The notes beneath the pieces are model-generated. The model ran no database searches, was not told the DNA's origin, and saw only the letters and a list, made by a program, of their open reading frames with translations. A program made the position numbers and the translations under genes. Source: Candidatus Omnitrophota bacterium (GTDB lineage Bacteria; Omnitrophota; Gorgyraeia; JABMQH01). From it: a stretch of DNA of 32,380 nt. Positions within the stretch are counted from its first letter, which is position 1, and every line of letters starts with the position of its first letter. This document shows, piece after piece, positions 1 through 9,105 of the stretch. The stretch lies in contig JAQURK010000010.1 in NCBI GenBank assembly GCA_028715645.1, positions 1-32,380 of the forward strand, written 5' to 3'.

Positions 1-2
1 CC

Positions 3-128
3 GGGGACAATATAACCATCGAAGGCGAGCTTATCACCCCTATCGCCATGGAAAAGGAACTCAGGTTTGCCATCAGGGAAGGCGGCCATACGGTAGGCGC
101 GGGGGTAGTGAGCGAGATTATCGCGTAG
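3..128 (+). CDS. tuf: Elongation factor Tu, C-terminal fragment (5' truncated by window)
   Basis: Frame from base 3 reads [41 protein letters not shown], the conserved EF-Tu C-terminus; immediately upstream of rpsJ. Confidence 0.95.
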   Translation, partial: GDNITIEGELITPIAMEKELRFAIREGGHTVGAGVVSEIIA

Positions 129-145
129 CGGCTATAAGGAGCAAA

Positions 146-460
146 ATGACACAGGCGCAGCAACAAAGAATCCGGATCAAGCTTAGGGCGTACGACCACA
201 GGGTCCTGGACCAGTCTACTGAGGAGATTGTGGAAACGGCCAAAAAGACCGGGGCAGTAGTATCAGGCCCGATACCTCTTCCGACAAAGAGGGAGATATT
301 CACGGTCCTTCGGTCTCCGCATGTGGATAAAAAGTCGAGGGAGCAGTTCCAGATAAAGACCCACAAGAGGCTGCTTGATATAGTAAACCCTACGGCAAAG
401 ACCATAGACGCGCTTAAGAGGCTGAATTTGCCGTCCGGCGTGGACATTGAGATAAAATAA
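146..460 (+). CDS. rpsJ: 30S ribosomal protein S10
   Basis: [29 protein letters not shown]...[28 protein letters not shown] is S10; first gene of the S10 operon. Confidence 0.98.
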   Translation: MTQAQQQRIRIKLRAYDHRVLDQSTEEIVETAKKTGAVVSGPIPLPTKREIFTVLRSPHVDKKSREQFQIKTHKRLLDIVNPTAKTIDALKRLNLPSGVDIEIK

Positions 461-500
461 ATAGAATACAGGAACAGGTATTAGGGATTAGGAAAAAAAC

Positions 501-1238
501 ATGATCGGTCTATTGGGAAAAAAGATAGGGATGACGCAATTATATAAGGAAAACGGAAGGCTGGTGCCGATTACCGTTATAGAGGCAGGCCCCTGCGCGG
601 TCCTGCAGATCAAGAAGAAGGAGCCCGACGGTTATGAGGCTGTTCAATTGGGCTTCGACGATAAAAGGGAATCATTGGTTAATTCTCCGGACGCGGGAAG
701 ATTCAAGAAGGCCGGTGTAAAGGCCAAAAGATTTGTCAGGGAGATGAAACTTTCCAGCGCCGATAAATTTAAGATAGGGGACGCTATTATAGTGGATATC
801 TTCGCGGTCGGCGATTTTGTTGACATAACCGGCACCTCCATAGGGAAGGGTTTTCAGGGCGGCGTTAAGCGGTGGGGATGGCGCGGAGGCCCCGGCTCTC
901 ACGGCTCCATGTTCCACAGGGCGATAGGTTCTATAGAATCAGGCCCCAGATTAACCAGAATCACAAAGGGGCATCACATGCCCGGCCACATGGGAACGGA
1001 TACGATCACCGTAACCAATCTTGAGATTGTAAAGATAGATAAGGAAAGGAACATTCTGGCGGTTAAGGGCGCCATTCCAGGACCAAAAAACGGTTATCTT
1101 GTTATAAAGGAATCAAAGAAACTTCCAAAGGGCAGCGAGGCGGCAAAGAGAAGGCTCGCGCCTCCCGCGCCTACAAAGAAGAAGAAGGAAGGCGCCTGGA
1201 AGAAAGAGGCGGCCCTTAAAAAGGCGGCTAAAAAATAA
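501..1238 (+). CDS. rplC: 50S ribosomal protein L3 with Lys/Ala-rich C-terminal extension
   Basis: GLLGKKIGMTQLY...GTSIGKGFQGGVKRWGWRGGPGSHGSMFHRAIGSI; synteny. Confidence 0.97.
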   Translation: MIGLLGKKIGMTQLYKENGRLVPITVIEAGPCAVLQIKKKEPDGYEAVQLGFDDKRESLVNSPDAGRFKKAGVKAKRFVREMKLSSADKFKIGDAIIVDIFAVGDFVDITGTSIGKGFQGGVKRWGWRGGPGSHGSMFHRAIGSIESGPRLTRITKGHHMPGHMGTDTITVTNLEIVKIDKERNILAVKGAIPGPKNGYLVIKESKKLPKGSEAAKRRLAPPAPTKKKKEGAWKKEAALKKAAKK

Positions 1239-1240
1239 CC

Positions 1241-1837
1241 ATGACTAAAGAGCAGACAAAGGGGCTGGACCCGAACATATTTGACGGAAAGGTAAATAAG
1301 GCGGTTTTATACCACGTCATAAAGATGTACGAGGCAAACAAACGCAGGGGCACAACCTCGACAAAGACGCGCGCGGTGGTGTCGGGCGGCGGGCGAAAGC
1401 CCTGGAGGCAAAAAGGCACCGGGAGGGCGCGCGCCGGCAGCATACGTTCCCCATTGTGGAAGGGAGGCGGCACCATATTCGGCCCTCATCCCAGGGATTA
1501 CTCATATAATGTCGGACAAAAGTTAAGGGTAGAGGCGCTGAAGTCGAGCCTCAATTCCAAGCATAATGAAAAGGCGATGGTCATCGTAGAGGATGTTAAG
1601 ATCGAAAAGCCCAAGACAAAGGAATTTAAAAAGCTCATGGATTCGCTTAAGCTGAACGAAAAGGCGTTATTTGTCCTGGATAAGATAGATGAGAACCTGA
1701 GACTGGCCTCACGAAATCTTAAGGACGTTGCCTTGAGGCGGGCGGATGACCTTAATGCCCTGGATGTCCTTAAATATAACAGGCTGGTTGTGACGAAGGC
1801 CGCCCTTCAGATAATCGAGAAAAGGTTAAAGGGATAA
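1241..1837 (+). CDS. rplD: 50S ribosomal protein L4
   Basis: ANKRRGTTSTKTRAVVSGGGRKPWRQKGTGRARAGSIRSPLWKGGGTIFGP; synteny. Confidence 0.97.
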   Translation: MTKEQTKGLDPNIFDGKVNKAVLYHVIKMYEANKRRGTTSTKTRAVVSGGGRKPWRQKGTGRARAGSIRSPLWKGGGTIFGPHPRDYSYNVGQKLRVEALKSSLNSKHNEKAMVIVEDVKIEKPKTKEFKKLMDSLKLNEKALFVLDKIDENLRLASRNLKDVALRRADDLNALDVLKYNRLVVTKAALQIIEKRLKG

Positions 1838-1840
1838 AAA

Positions 1841-2119
1841 ATGAATTCTCCGTATGACGTAATAAAGAGCATGCTTCGCACCGAAAAGGCGACGCTGCTT
1901 TTGCCGCGCAATCAGTATATATTCTGGGTGGACAAAAGGGCCAATAAAATCCAGATAAAACAAGCGGTAGAAGACATATACAAGGTTAAGGTAGAGAGCG
2001 TAAATACGACCATGCAGCGGGGCAAGCTTCGCAGGGTAAGATATGTGCAGGGCAAATCCGCAGACTGGAAAAAGGCGATTGTTGCCCTTAAGGAAGGCAG
2101 CAAGATAGAGGTAACATAA
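1841..2119 (+). CDS. rplW: 50S ribosomal protein L23
   Basis: [43 protein letters not shown]; synteny. Confidence 0.96.
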   Translation: MNSPYDVIKSMLRTEKATLLLPRNQYIFWVDKRANKIQIKQAVEDIYKVKVESVNTTMQRGKLRRVRYVQGKSADWKKAIVALKEGSKIEVT

Positions 2120-2120
2120 T

Positions 2121-2942
2121 ATGCCGATAAGAAGGTATAAACCCGCGACCCCCGGAGCGAGGTGGAAAACGGGTTACACGTTCGAAGAGATTACAAAGAA
2201 GAAGCCCGAGGAGTCCCTTATCGTCCCGAAAAAGAAAACGGGCGGCAGGAATTTTTATGGCCGTATTACGACAAGACATATAGGCGGCGGCCATAAGCAG
2301 ATGATCAGGATCGTCGATTTCAAACGCGACAAGATCAATGTCCCCGCCAAGGTACTGGCGATAGAATATGATCCGAACAGATCGGCGAGGCTCGCCCTGC
2401 TTGAATATCAGGATGGCGAAAAAAGATACATCATATGCCCCGACGGTCTGAAGGTGGGTAACGAAGTTATGTCAGGCGAAAACGCTGATATAAAGGTAGG
2501 TAACGCCCTGCCGCTTAAGGATATACCGCTCGGCACCTCCATATACAATATAGAATTAAGGAAGGGGAAGGGCGGCCAGATCGTTCGTTCGGCCGGCAAT
2601 ACCGCAGTTATCCTGGCCAAGGAAGGCGAGTATGGTCATGTAAAACTCCCTTCAGGAGAGATCAGGCTCATAAAGCTGGATTGTTTCGCCACTATCGGCC
2701 AGGTGGGTAATATAGAGCACGAGACGATTTCCATAGGAAAAGCCGGCCGGTCAAGATGGATGGGCATAAGGCCTTCCGTCAGGGGCGTCGCTATGAACCC
2801 CGTTGACCATCCCATGGGCGGAGGGGAAGGAAAATCAAGCGGCGGGAGGCATCCTACGACGCCGTGGGGCAAGATTACCAAGGGTTTGAAGACAAGGAAG
2901 ACCAAAATCTCGGACCGGTATATATTAAAGAGAAAAAAATAG
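2121..2942 (+). CDS. rplB: 50S ribosomal protein L2
   Basis: [28 protein letters not shown]...[29 protein letters not shown]. Confidence 0.98.
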   Translation: MPIRRYKPATPGARWKTGYTFEEITKKKPEESLIVPKKKTGGRNFYGRITTRHIGGGHKQMIRIVDFKRDKINVPAKVLAIEYDPNRSARLALLEYQDGEKRYIICPDGLKVGNEVMSGENADIKVGNALPLKDIPLGTSIYNIELRKGKGGQIVRSAGNTAVILAKEGEYGHVKLPSGEIRLIKLDCFATIGQVGNIEHETISIGKAGRSRWMGIRPSVRGVAMNPVDHPMGGGEGKSSGGRHPTTPWGKITKGLKTRKTKISDRYILKRKK

Positions 2943-2962
2943 ATTGAAAGGAAAAAGATAAG

Positions 2963-3247
2963 ATGTCCCGTTCGATAAAGAAAGGCCCGTTTTGCGATTT
3001 ATACCTGCTCGAAAAGATAAAAAAAATGGCGAAGGCCGGCGACAAAAAGCCCATTAAGACCTGGTCGCGGCGTTCTACTGTCATGCCGGATTTCGTGGGA
3101 TATACGATGCTGATCTATAACGGTAAAAAATTTATTCCCGTATTTATAACGGAAAACATGGTTGGCCATAAATTGGGAGAATTCGCCCCCACCAGGCTCT
3201 TTAAGAAACACGGGGCGCATACAGAGGTTTCAAGGGAACTTACATGA
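2963..3247 (+). CDS. rpsS: 30S ribosomal protein S19
   Basis: [11 protein letters not shown]...[46 protein letters not shown]. Confidence 0.97.
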   Translation: MSRSIKKGPFCDLYLLEKIKKMAKAGDKKPIKTWSRRSTVMPDFVGYTMLIYNGKKFIPVFITENMVGHKLGEFAPTRLFKKHGAHTEVSRELT

Positions 3248-3726
3248 TCTCAAAGGCATCCGTACGATATATAAGGATATCAGCGCGAAAGGCGAGGCTG
3301 GTAGCGGACATGGTAAGAGGCAAGCCCATAGATGAGGCCCGGGCCATACTAGAAAATGCGGAAAAAAGGGCGCGGCTTTACATACTGGAGATATTAAATG
3401 CCGCCGTCGCGAACGCGACCAGCAAGGACCCGGATATTACGCCGTCCGATATGTATGTTTCAAAGATAACGATCGACAATGGCCCGATGTTCAAGAGGTA
3501 CAGGGCGGGCACCATGGGAAGGGCCATGCAGATCAGGCACCGCACAAGCCACATGAATATTGAACTTGACATAAGAGGACAAAGGACACCGGGACACCAG
3601 AACACCAGGACACCAGTTAAAAAGACAGAAAAGAAGGCCGGAAGGCCGAAGATTAAAGGGCAAATAGCAAAAAAAGAAACAAAACCCAAGACGAAAAAAG
3701 CGGTCGCAAGCAAGAAAGGTAAATAA
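3244..3726 (+). CDS. rplV: 50S ribosomal protein L22 with long basic C-terminal tail
   Basis: [26 protein letters not shown]...[25 protein letters not shown]; tail [20 protein letters not shown]... beyond the L22 fold. Confidence 0.96.
   Translation: MISKASVRYIRISARKARLVADMVRGKPIDEARAILENAEKRARLYILEILNAAVANATSKDPDITPSDMYVSKITIDNGPMFKRYRAGTMGRAMQIRHRTSHMNIELDIRGQRTPGHQNTRTPVKKTEKKAGRPKIKGQIAKKETKPKTKKAVASKKGK
3577..3616 (+). repeat. Degenerate 8-bp tandem array (GGACACCA) inside the rplV tail
   Basis: GGACAAA-GGACACCG-GGACACCA-GAACACCA-GGACACCA-G read directly. Confidence 0.85.
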
Positions 3727-4401
3727 ATGGGACAAAAGGTTAATCCGTACAGCCTCAGGCTCGGCATAATAAAGGACTGGAAATCGCAATGGTTCGCTGA
3801 TAAAAAGTCATATACGGGATTCCTGCTCGAAGACATCAGGATACGCAGGTTCATAAAGAAGAGTCTCGCGCAGGCAGCGATAGATAATATTGAGATTGAA
3901 AGGGCCTCTAACAGGCTTCGGGTTAAGATCCACAGCGCGCGCCCGGGCGTCATAATTGGAAGACGGGGCGCGGAAATAGACAAGCTAAAAGAAGAATTGC
4001 ACAATATCACCAATAAGGAGATCTTTATAGACATCATCGAGGTAAAAAACCCGATGATTAGCTCGCAGCTGGTCGCGGAGAACATAGCGTTCCAGATAGA
4101 AAAAAGGATCCCGTTCAGGCGGGCGATGAAGAAGGCGGTGCAATCAGCCATGAACAGCGGCGCCGGAGGAATAAAGGTGCTCTGCTCCGGCCGTCTGGGA
4201 GGGGCGGAGATTGCGAGGAGAGAAGGCTACAAGCAGGGTAAGGTGCCTCTCCATACATTAAGGGCAGATATAGATTATGGTTTCGCTGAGGCCCTTACGA
4301 CATACGGCCTCATAGGCGTAAAGATCTGGATTTATAAAGGCGAGGTAATACCTAAGAAGGAAAAGAGGACTGCAAATGGCGTTGATGCCCAAAAGGGTTA
4401 A
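3727..4401 (+). CDS. rpsC: 30S ribosomal protein S3
   Basis: [29 protein letters not shown]...[23 protein letters not shown] domain. Confidence 0.98.
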   Translation: MGQKVNPYSLRLGIIKDWKSQWFADKKSYTGFLLEDIRIRRFIKKSLAQAAIDNIEIERASNRLRVKIHSARPGVIIGRRGAEIDKLKEELHNITNKEIFIDIIEVKNPMISSQLVAENIAFQIEKRIPFRRAMKKAVQSAMNSGAGGIKVLCSGRLGGAEIARREGYKQGKVPLHTLRADIDYGFAEALTTYGLIGVKIWIYKGEVIPKKEKRTANGVDAQKG

Positions 4402-4798
4402 ATTCCGCAAATCCCAGAGGGGAAAGAGGCGGGGCGCAAGCGCTAGGGGAAGCTCGGTAAATTTCGGCGAATATGGCCTGCTGGCGCTTGAGAATAAATG
4501 GCTTAAGAGCACGCAGATCGAGGCGGCGAGGGTGGCCATCATGCGGCACTTAAGGGGCGCCGGCAAGGTCTGGGTAACCGTATTTCCTGACAAGTCCGTT
4601 TCAAAAAAGCCGGCCGAGACGAGAATGGGCAAAGGCAAGGGCGCCCCTGACCACTGGGTCGCGGTCGTAAGGCGCGGCAAGGTCATGTTTGAGCTGGAAG
4701 GCGTGCCGATAGAATTGGCCAGGGAGGCCCTAAGGCTCGCCGCCCATAAGATCGGCTTTCGCTGCAGGTTTATAAGCAGGGGAGGGTTTTTACATTAA
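4376..4798 (+). CDS. rplP: 50S ribosomal protein L16
   Basis: [19 protein letters not shown]-like N-terminus, [41 protein letters not shown]. Confidence 0.97.
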   Translation: MALMPKRVKFRKSQRGKRRGASARGSSVNFGEYGLLALENKWLKSTQIEAARVAIMRHLRGAGKVWVTVFPDKSVSKKPAETRMGKGKGAPDHWVAVVRRGKVMFELEGVPIELAREALRLAAHKIGFRCRFISRGGFLH

Positions 4799-5016
4799 TG
4801 GCAAAGAAGTCTTTGGAAGAGTTTAAAAATTTGACGCGGGACGAATTGACCGTGAAGCTTGCGGGGCTTAAAACCGACCTGTTTAATCTCAGATACCAGG
4901 CAGAGACAGGGCGCATAGAAAAACCTCATCGCATAAAGCAGATCAAAAGGGATGTGGCCCGCATAAATACGATATTGAAAGAGGGAGAATCGAAGAATGG
5001 AACTGGGGCGAAATAA
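4798..5016 (+). CDS. rpmC: 50S ribosomal protein L29
   Basis: [53 protein letters not shown]. Confidence 0.95.
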   Translation: MAKKSLEEFKNLTRDELTVKLAGLKTDLFNLRYQAETGRIEKPHRIKQIKRDVARINTILKEGESKNGTGAK

Positions 5017-5266
5017 ACGTAAGGAAAGACAGGGCGTGGTTATCAGCGATAAAATGGATAAGACAATAACCGTTGAAGTAGAACGCCTGACGCACGATGC
5101 CTGGTTTGGAAAGGCCATGAAAAAATATTCCAAATTCAAGGCGCATGACGAAAAGAATGAGGCGAAGGAGGGCGACATAGTCAGGATCGAGGAGACCAAA
5201 CCCCTTTCAAAGACAAAAAGATGGCGCCTTGTCGAGATAATAAGAAAAAAGGAAGGTAAGCAGTGA
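4997..5266 (+). CDS. rpsQ: 30S ribosomal protein S17
   Basis: [45 protein letters not shown]; overlaps rpmC end. Confidence 0.95.
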   Translation: MELGRNKRKERQGVVISDKMDKTITVEVERLTHDAWFGKAMKKYSKFKAHDEKNEAKEGDIVRIEETKPLSKTKRWRLVEIIRKKEGKQ

Positions 5267-5631
5267 TCCAGGTTCGTTCAATTTTGGACATAGCGGATAA
5301 TACCGGAGCCAGGAAGGCCTCGTTTATAGGCTTGATCGGCCGCGCTGATAAAAGATGGGCGGATATCGGCGACATAATCACCTGTAACATTAAAGAGGCG
5401 ATACCGGACGGCATCGTCAAGGAAGGTGAGGTTGTCAAGGCGGTTATCGTCAGGACAAAGGCGGATATTGTCCGTCCGGACGGCTCAAGGCTCAGATTTG
5501 ACACAAACGCCGCCGTTATCATCGACAACCAGTTTAACCCCAGGGGCACAAGGATCTTCGGCCCGGTGGCGAGGGAATTAAGGGATAAGAACTTCCTTAA
5601 GATAATCTCACTGGCGCCGGAAGCGATATGA
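5263..5631 (+). CDS. rplN: 50S ribosomal protein L14
   Basis: [25 protein letters not shown]...[32 protein letters not shown] start. Confidence 0.97.
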   Translation: MIQVRSILDIADNTGARKASFIGLIGRADKRWADIGDIITCNIKEAIPDGIVKEGEVVKAVIVRTKADIVRPDGSRLRFDTNAAVIIDNQFNPRGTRIFGPVARELRDKNFLKIISLAPEAI

Positions 5632-5632
5632 A

Positions 5633-5947
5633 ATGAAAAAAATTATAAAGAATGATACGGTAAAGGTAATAGCGGGAAGGGACAGGGGAAAGACCGGACG
5701 GGTGCTATCGGTATTTCCTAAGAAGAACCGCGCCCTTGTCGAAGGCGTAAACTTTGTCAAGAAACACACAAGGCGGACGCAGCAGGACCAGCAGGGAGGC
5801 ATTGTTACGAAGGAAAGCCCGATCCATATTTCTAATCTGCTCTTGGTATGCAAGGGCTGCGGCAAACCGACCAGGGCCGGCGTTACCAGCTTAAGCGACG
5901 GGACAAAGACGCGAATCTGCAAAGAATGCAAGGAGATAGTTTCTTAA
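5633..5947 (+). CDS. rplX: 50S ribosomal protein L24 with C-terminal zinc ribbon
   Basis: KNDTVKVIAGRDRGKTGRVLSVFPKKNRALVEGVNFVKKHTR...CKGCGKPTRAG...CKECKE. Confidence 0.95.
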   Translation: MKKIIKNDTVKVIAGRDRGKTGRVLSVFPKKNRALVEGVNFVKKHTRRTQQDQQGGIVTKESPIHISNLLLVCKGCGKPTRAGVTSLSDGTKTRICKECKEIVS

Positions 5948-5952
5948 AACAC

Positions 5953-6504
5953 ATGAAGAATACGCCAAGATTGCTTGAAAAATACCAGAAAGAGATAGTG
6001 CCCCAGATGACGGAGCGCTTTGGTTACAAGAACAAGATGCAGGTACCCAGGGTTAAAAAAGTCGTATTAAACGTCGGCATGGGTATCGGCGCGCAGGACA
6101 TTAAATTCATCGAAGCCGCCGTCAAGGAACTGAGCATGCTAACGGGCCAGAAGGCGGTTATCACAAAGGCCAAGAAGGCCATCTCCAATTTCAAGATCCG
6201 CAGGGGCTCCGCGGTAGGCTGCAAGGTAACGCTTAGAAGGGCCATCATGTATGAGTTCCTGGACAGGCTGCTCAACGTCGCCCTGCCTAGAGTAAAGGAC
6301 TTCAGAGGGCTTGCCCTGAATTCATTCGATAAAAATTTTAATTATTCCTTCGGGATAACGGAACAGATAATATTTCCCGAGATTGAATATGACAAGGTCC
6401 TTAAGGTACACGGCATGGATATAATTATCAACCTCCAGGTGCGCACCAGGGACGAGGCCTACGAGCTCTTAAGGTTATTGGGAGTACCGTTTAAAAAAGG
6501 ATAA
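5953..6504 (+). CDS. rplE: 50S ribosomal protein L5
   Basis: In-frame ATG at 5953 gives [44 protein letters not shown]; the 5848 start in the ORF track is an extension overlapping rplX. Confidence 0.95.
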   Translation: MKNTPRLLEKYQKEIVPQMTERFGYKNKMQVPRVKKVVLNVGMGIGAQDIKFIEAAVKELSMLTGQKAVITKAKKAISNFKIRRGSAVGCKVTLRRAIMYEFLDRLLNVALPRVKDFRGLALNSFDKNFNYSFGITEQIIFPEIEYDKVLKVHGMDIIINLQVRTRDEAYELLRLLGVPFKKG

Positions 6505-6508
6505 CGAT

Positions 6509-6694
6509 ATGGCTAAGCAGGCACTGATACTGAAGCAACGTATGACGCCTAAATTCAAGGTGCGCGGGTATAACAGGTGTCAATTATGCGGGCGGCCTAG
6601 GGGATATATGCGCAGATTCAAGCTGTGCAGGATATGCTTCAGGGAATTGGCCTCGCGCGGCGAGATACCCGGCGTCACTAAAGCGAGTTGGTAA
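6509..6694 (+). CDS. rpsN: 30S ribosomal protein S14 type Z (zinc-binding, 61 aa)
   Basis: [42 protein letters not shown]. Confidence 0.97.
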   Translation: MAKQALILKQRMTPKFKVRGYNRCQLCGRPRGYMRRFKLCRICFRELASRGEIPGVTKASW

Positions 6695-6781
6695 AAAATG
6701 ATTACAGCGATAAAAAATCGATTACAACGATATCGCTGTAATCTAAAATAAATATGAGTTTTTCACAAAATCGCTGTAATC
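6693..6781. repeat. GATTACAGCGAT repeat element with near-perfect 24-nt palindrome, in the rpsN-rpsH gap
   Basis: GATTACAGCGAT 6700-6711; GATTACAACGAT 6720-6731; inverted ATCGCTGTAATC 6732-6743 and 6770-6781. Confidence 0.85.
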
Positions 6782-6804
6782 GCTGATATAAAAAAGAGGA
6801 CAAA

Positions 6805-7209
6805 ATGAGCGTAACGGATCCGATAGCAGATGCATTGACGATAATAAGGAACGCAAGCAGGGGCAAGAAAGAGACCGCCATAGTCCGCGCCTCTAAATTG
6901 ACCGGCCAGATCCTGGAGATCCTGAAGAAGGAGCGTTTTATTCTGGATTACCGTTTGATAGAGGACAAGGAAAAAGGCCAGGGTTCCTACAAGGTATATT
7001 TAAAATTCCAAAAAGGAAAGGTCCCGGCAATAACAGGCATAAAAAAATGCTCCACGCCAGGAAGAAGGTTTTATGCGACGGCCAAAAAGGCGCCAAAGGT
7101 CTACGGCGGCCTGGGAGTTTCCATATTGTCGACCTCAAGGGGCATCCTTACCGATGAAGAGGCTCGCAGCCAAAACGTAGGCGGAGAACTGCTCTGCCAG
7201 GTATGGTGA
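6805..7209 (+). CDS. rpsH: 30S ribosomal protein S8
   Basis: MSVTDPIADALTIIRNASRGKKETAIVRASKLTGQILEILKKE...GLGVSILSTSRGILTDEEARSQNVGGELLCQVW. Confidence 0.97.
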   Translation: MSVTDPIADALTIIRNASRGKKETAIVRASKLTGQILEILKKERFILDYRLIEDKEKGQGSYKVYLKFQKGKVPAITGIKKCSTPGRRFYATAKKAPKVYGGLGVSILSTSRGILTDEEARSQNVGGELLCQVW

Positions 7210-7216
7210 TAAGAAA

Positions 7217-7753
7217 ATGTCACGAATAGGAAAAAAACCAATACAGGTCCCGGCTAATACGAAGATAAATATCTCGGGTTCGAAGGTTTTGGTGGAAGGG
7301 CCTAAAGGGAAAATGGAATATACGCTTCCGCCCGCTTTTAAGGCGGAGTTTAAAGAGGGCCAACTTTTGGTCATCAGACCTTCGGATGTAAAGAAGGATA
7401 TGGCGCTGCACGGGCTTGCAAGGAGCATGCTGAATAACCTTGTAAAAGGCGTCACGGACGGGTTCAGCAAACGCCTTGAGATCCAGGGTGTCGGCTTCCG
7501 GGGCGCGCTGCAGGGAAAGACCCTGGTCCTCCAGCTTGGATTTACACATCCGATAAATTTCCAGATACCGGAAGGCATAGTTGTGGAGGTGCCGAAGCCT
7601 ACGGATATCATAGTCAAGGGAATAGATAAACAAAAGGTCGGCCAGGTCGCGGCCGATATCAGGTCTTATTTTAAGCCGGAGCCTTACAAGGGCAAGGGTA
7701 TAAGATATTCCGGTGAATATGTTAAAAAGAAGGTAGGCAAGGCAGTCGCGTAA
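7217..7753 (+). CDS. rplF: 50S ribosomal protein L6
   Basis: MSRIGKKPIQVPANTKINISGSKVLVEGPKGKM...GYRYKGKGIRYSGEYVKKKVGKAV-type C-terminus. Confidence 0.97.
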   Translation: MSRIGKKPIQVPANTKINISGSKVLVEGPKGKMEYTLPPAFKAEFKEGQLLVIRPSDVKKDMALHGLARSMLNNLVKGVTDGFSKRLEIQGVGFRGALQGKTLVLQLGFTHPINFQIPEGIVVEVPKPTDIIVKGIDKQKVGQVAADIRSYFKPEPYKGKGIRYSGEYVKKKVGKAVA

Positions 7754-7773
7754 AAAAGGATAGGCTTATACAC

Positions 7774-8121
7774 ATGACACATATAAGCGGGAAAAAAAGG
7801 CGCCACCTGCATATCAGAAAGAGAATAGTAGGCACGGCCGAAAGGCCCAGATTAAGCGTCCACAAGAGCGTAAAGAACCTTACTGCGCAATTGATAGATG
7901 ATCTTAAGGGGCATACCCTGTTTTTTCTTTCTACACAGGACAAGTCTTTTAACACGGCCGGCGGGAATGTAAAAGGCGCGGTGACCTTCGGCGAGCGATT
8001 CGCCGAAGAGGCGGTAAAAAAAGGGTTTTCAAAAATAGTTTTTGACAGGGGCGGATATTTATATCACGGCAGGATAAAGGCCTTTGCCGAGGCCTGCCGG
8101 AAGAAGGGATTAGTTTTCTGA
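7774..8121 (+). CDS. rplR: 50S ribosomal protein L18
   Basis: [34 protein letters not shown]...[26 protein letters not shown]. Confidence 0.97.
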   Translation: MTHISGKKRRHLHIRKRIVGTAERPRLSVHKSVKNLTAQLIDDLKGHTLFFLSTQDKSFNTAGGNVKGAVTFGERFAEEAVKKGFSKIVFDRGGYLYHGRIKAFAEACRKKGLVF

Positions 8122-8630
8122 TGGCTAAAAAAATGTTAAAGAGCGGCGAGGATGTAAAGAAGGGCCCTGTACCGGCCGGGGAAGATAAGGACAAATACCT
8201 CGAGAAAGTCATCACCGTAAAGAGGGTCGCCAAGGTTGTCAAGGGCGGGAAGCGTTTTTCCTTTACCGCGTTGGTTACCGTCGGTGACGGGAACGGGCAT
8301 ATGGGATACGGATTCGGCAAGGGGACAGAGGTATCCGATGCCATAAAGAAGGCCCTGAACAACGCCAAGAAAAATTTTGTCGAGATACCCTTAAGGGGCA
8401 CCACCATACCGCATGAGACAACCGGGAAATGCGACGCCTCCATTGTCCTTTTAAAACCGGCCTCAGACGGCACAGGAGTTATCGCCGGCGGCCCGGTAAG
8501 GGCGGTCTGCGAAGCGGCAGGGATAAAGAATGTCCTCACCAAGACCTTTAAATCTCATAATCCGGCAAATGTGGTTAAGGCCACTATAGATGCGCTTAGG
8601 AAGCTAAGGCTGGAAAGAAACAAGGAATAA
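8121..8630 (+). CDS. rpsE: 30S ribosomal protein S5
   Basis: [52 protein letters not shown]. Confidence 0.97.
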   Translation: MAKKMLKSGEDVKKGPVPAGEDKDKYLEKVITVKRVAKVVKGGKRFSFTALVTVGDGNGHMGYGFGKGTEVSDAIKKALNNAKKNFVEIPLRGTTIPHETTGKCDASIVLLKPASDGTGVIAGGPVRAVCEAAGIKNVLTKTFKSHNPANVVKATIDALRKLRLERNKE

Positions 8631-8649
8631 ATAAAAGGGGTTAAGAAAG

Positions 8650-9102
8650 ATGAAGATATCCGATATCGGAAGGCCAAAAGGCGCTAACAGGCCAAAAAAA
8701 AGACGGGGAAGAGGATCAGGTTCCGGCCACGGCAAGACTTCATGCAAAGGCCATAAAGGGTTATTATCCCGTTCCGGCGGCCATGGCGGCCCCAGGCTCG
8801 GTTTTGAGGGCGGACAGATGCCGCTCATCCGCCGTATTCCGAAGAGGGGTTTTACTAACGAGTTTAAAAAATTTTATCAGATAGTCAATCTGGGTTCCTT
8901 AAGCATGTTTGAGGAGAATGCGGTGGTATCTCCGGCCGAATTGTTCGGCGCCAACCTCATAAATAGCAGCGAACGCGAGGTAAAGGTTCTGGGCGCCGGC
9001 GAGCTTACAAAACCACTGACCATTAAGGCGCACAGGTTTTCTAAAAGCGCCCTTGAGAAAATAAAAAAAACCGGCGGGAAGGCGGAGATTTTACAAAAAT
9101 AA
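8650..9102 (+). CDS. rplO: 50S ribosomal protein L15
   Basis: KRRGRGSGSGHGKTSCKGHKGLLSRSGGHGGPRLGFEGGQMPLIRRIPKRGF. Confidence 0.96.
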   Translation: MKISDIGRPKGANRPKKRRGRGSGSGHGKTSCKGHKGLLSRSGGHGGPRLGFEGGQMPLIRRIPKRGFTNEFKKFYQIVNLGSLSMFEENAVVSPAELFGANLINSSEREVKVLGAGELTKPLTIKAHRFSKSALEKIKKTGGKAEILQK

Positions 9103-9105
9103 AAC

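Noticed and set aside
3378-4151. 257-aa antisense ORF over rplV/rpsC
   Set aside because: Mirror of highly conserved ribosomal coding sequence; composition is a codon-bias artefact and no recognisable domain.
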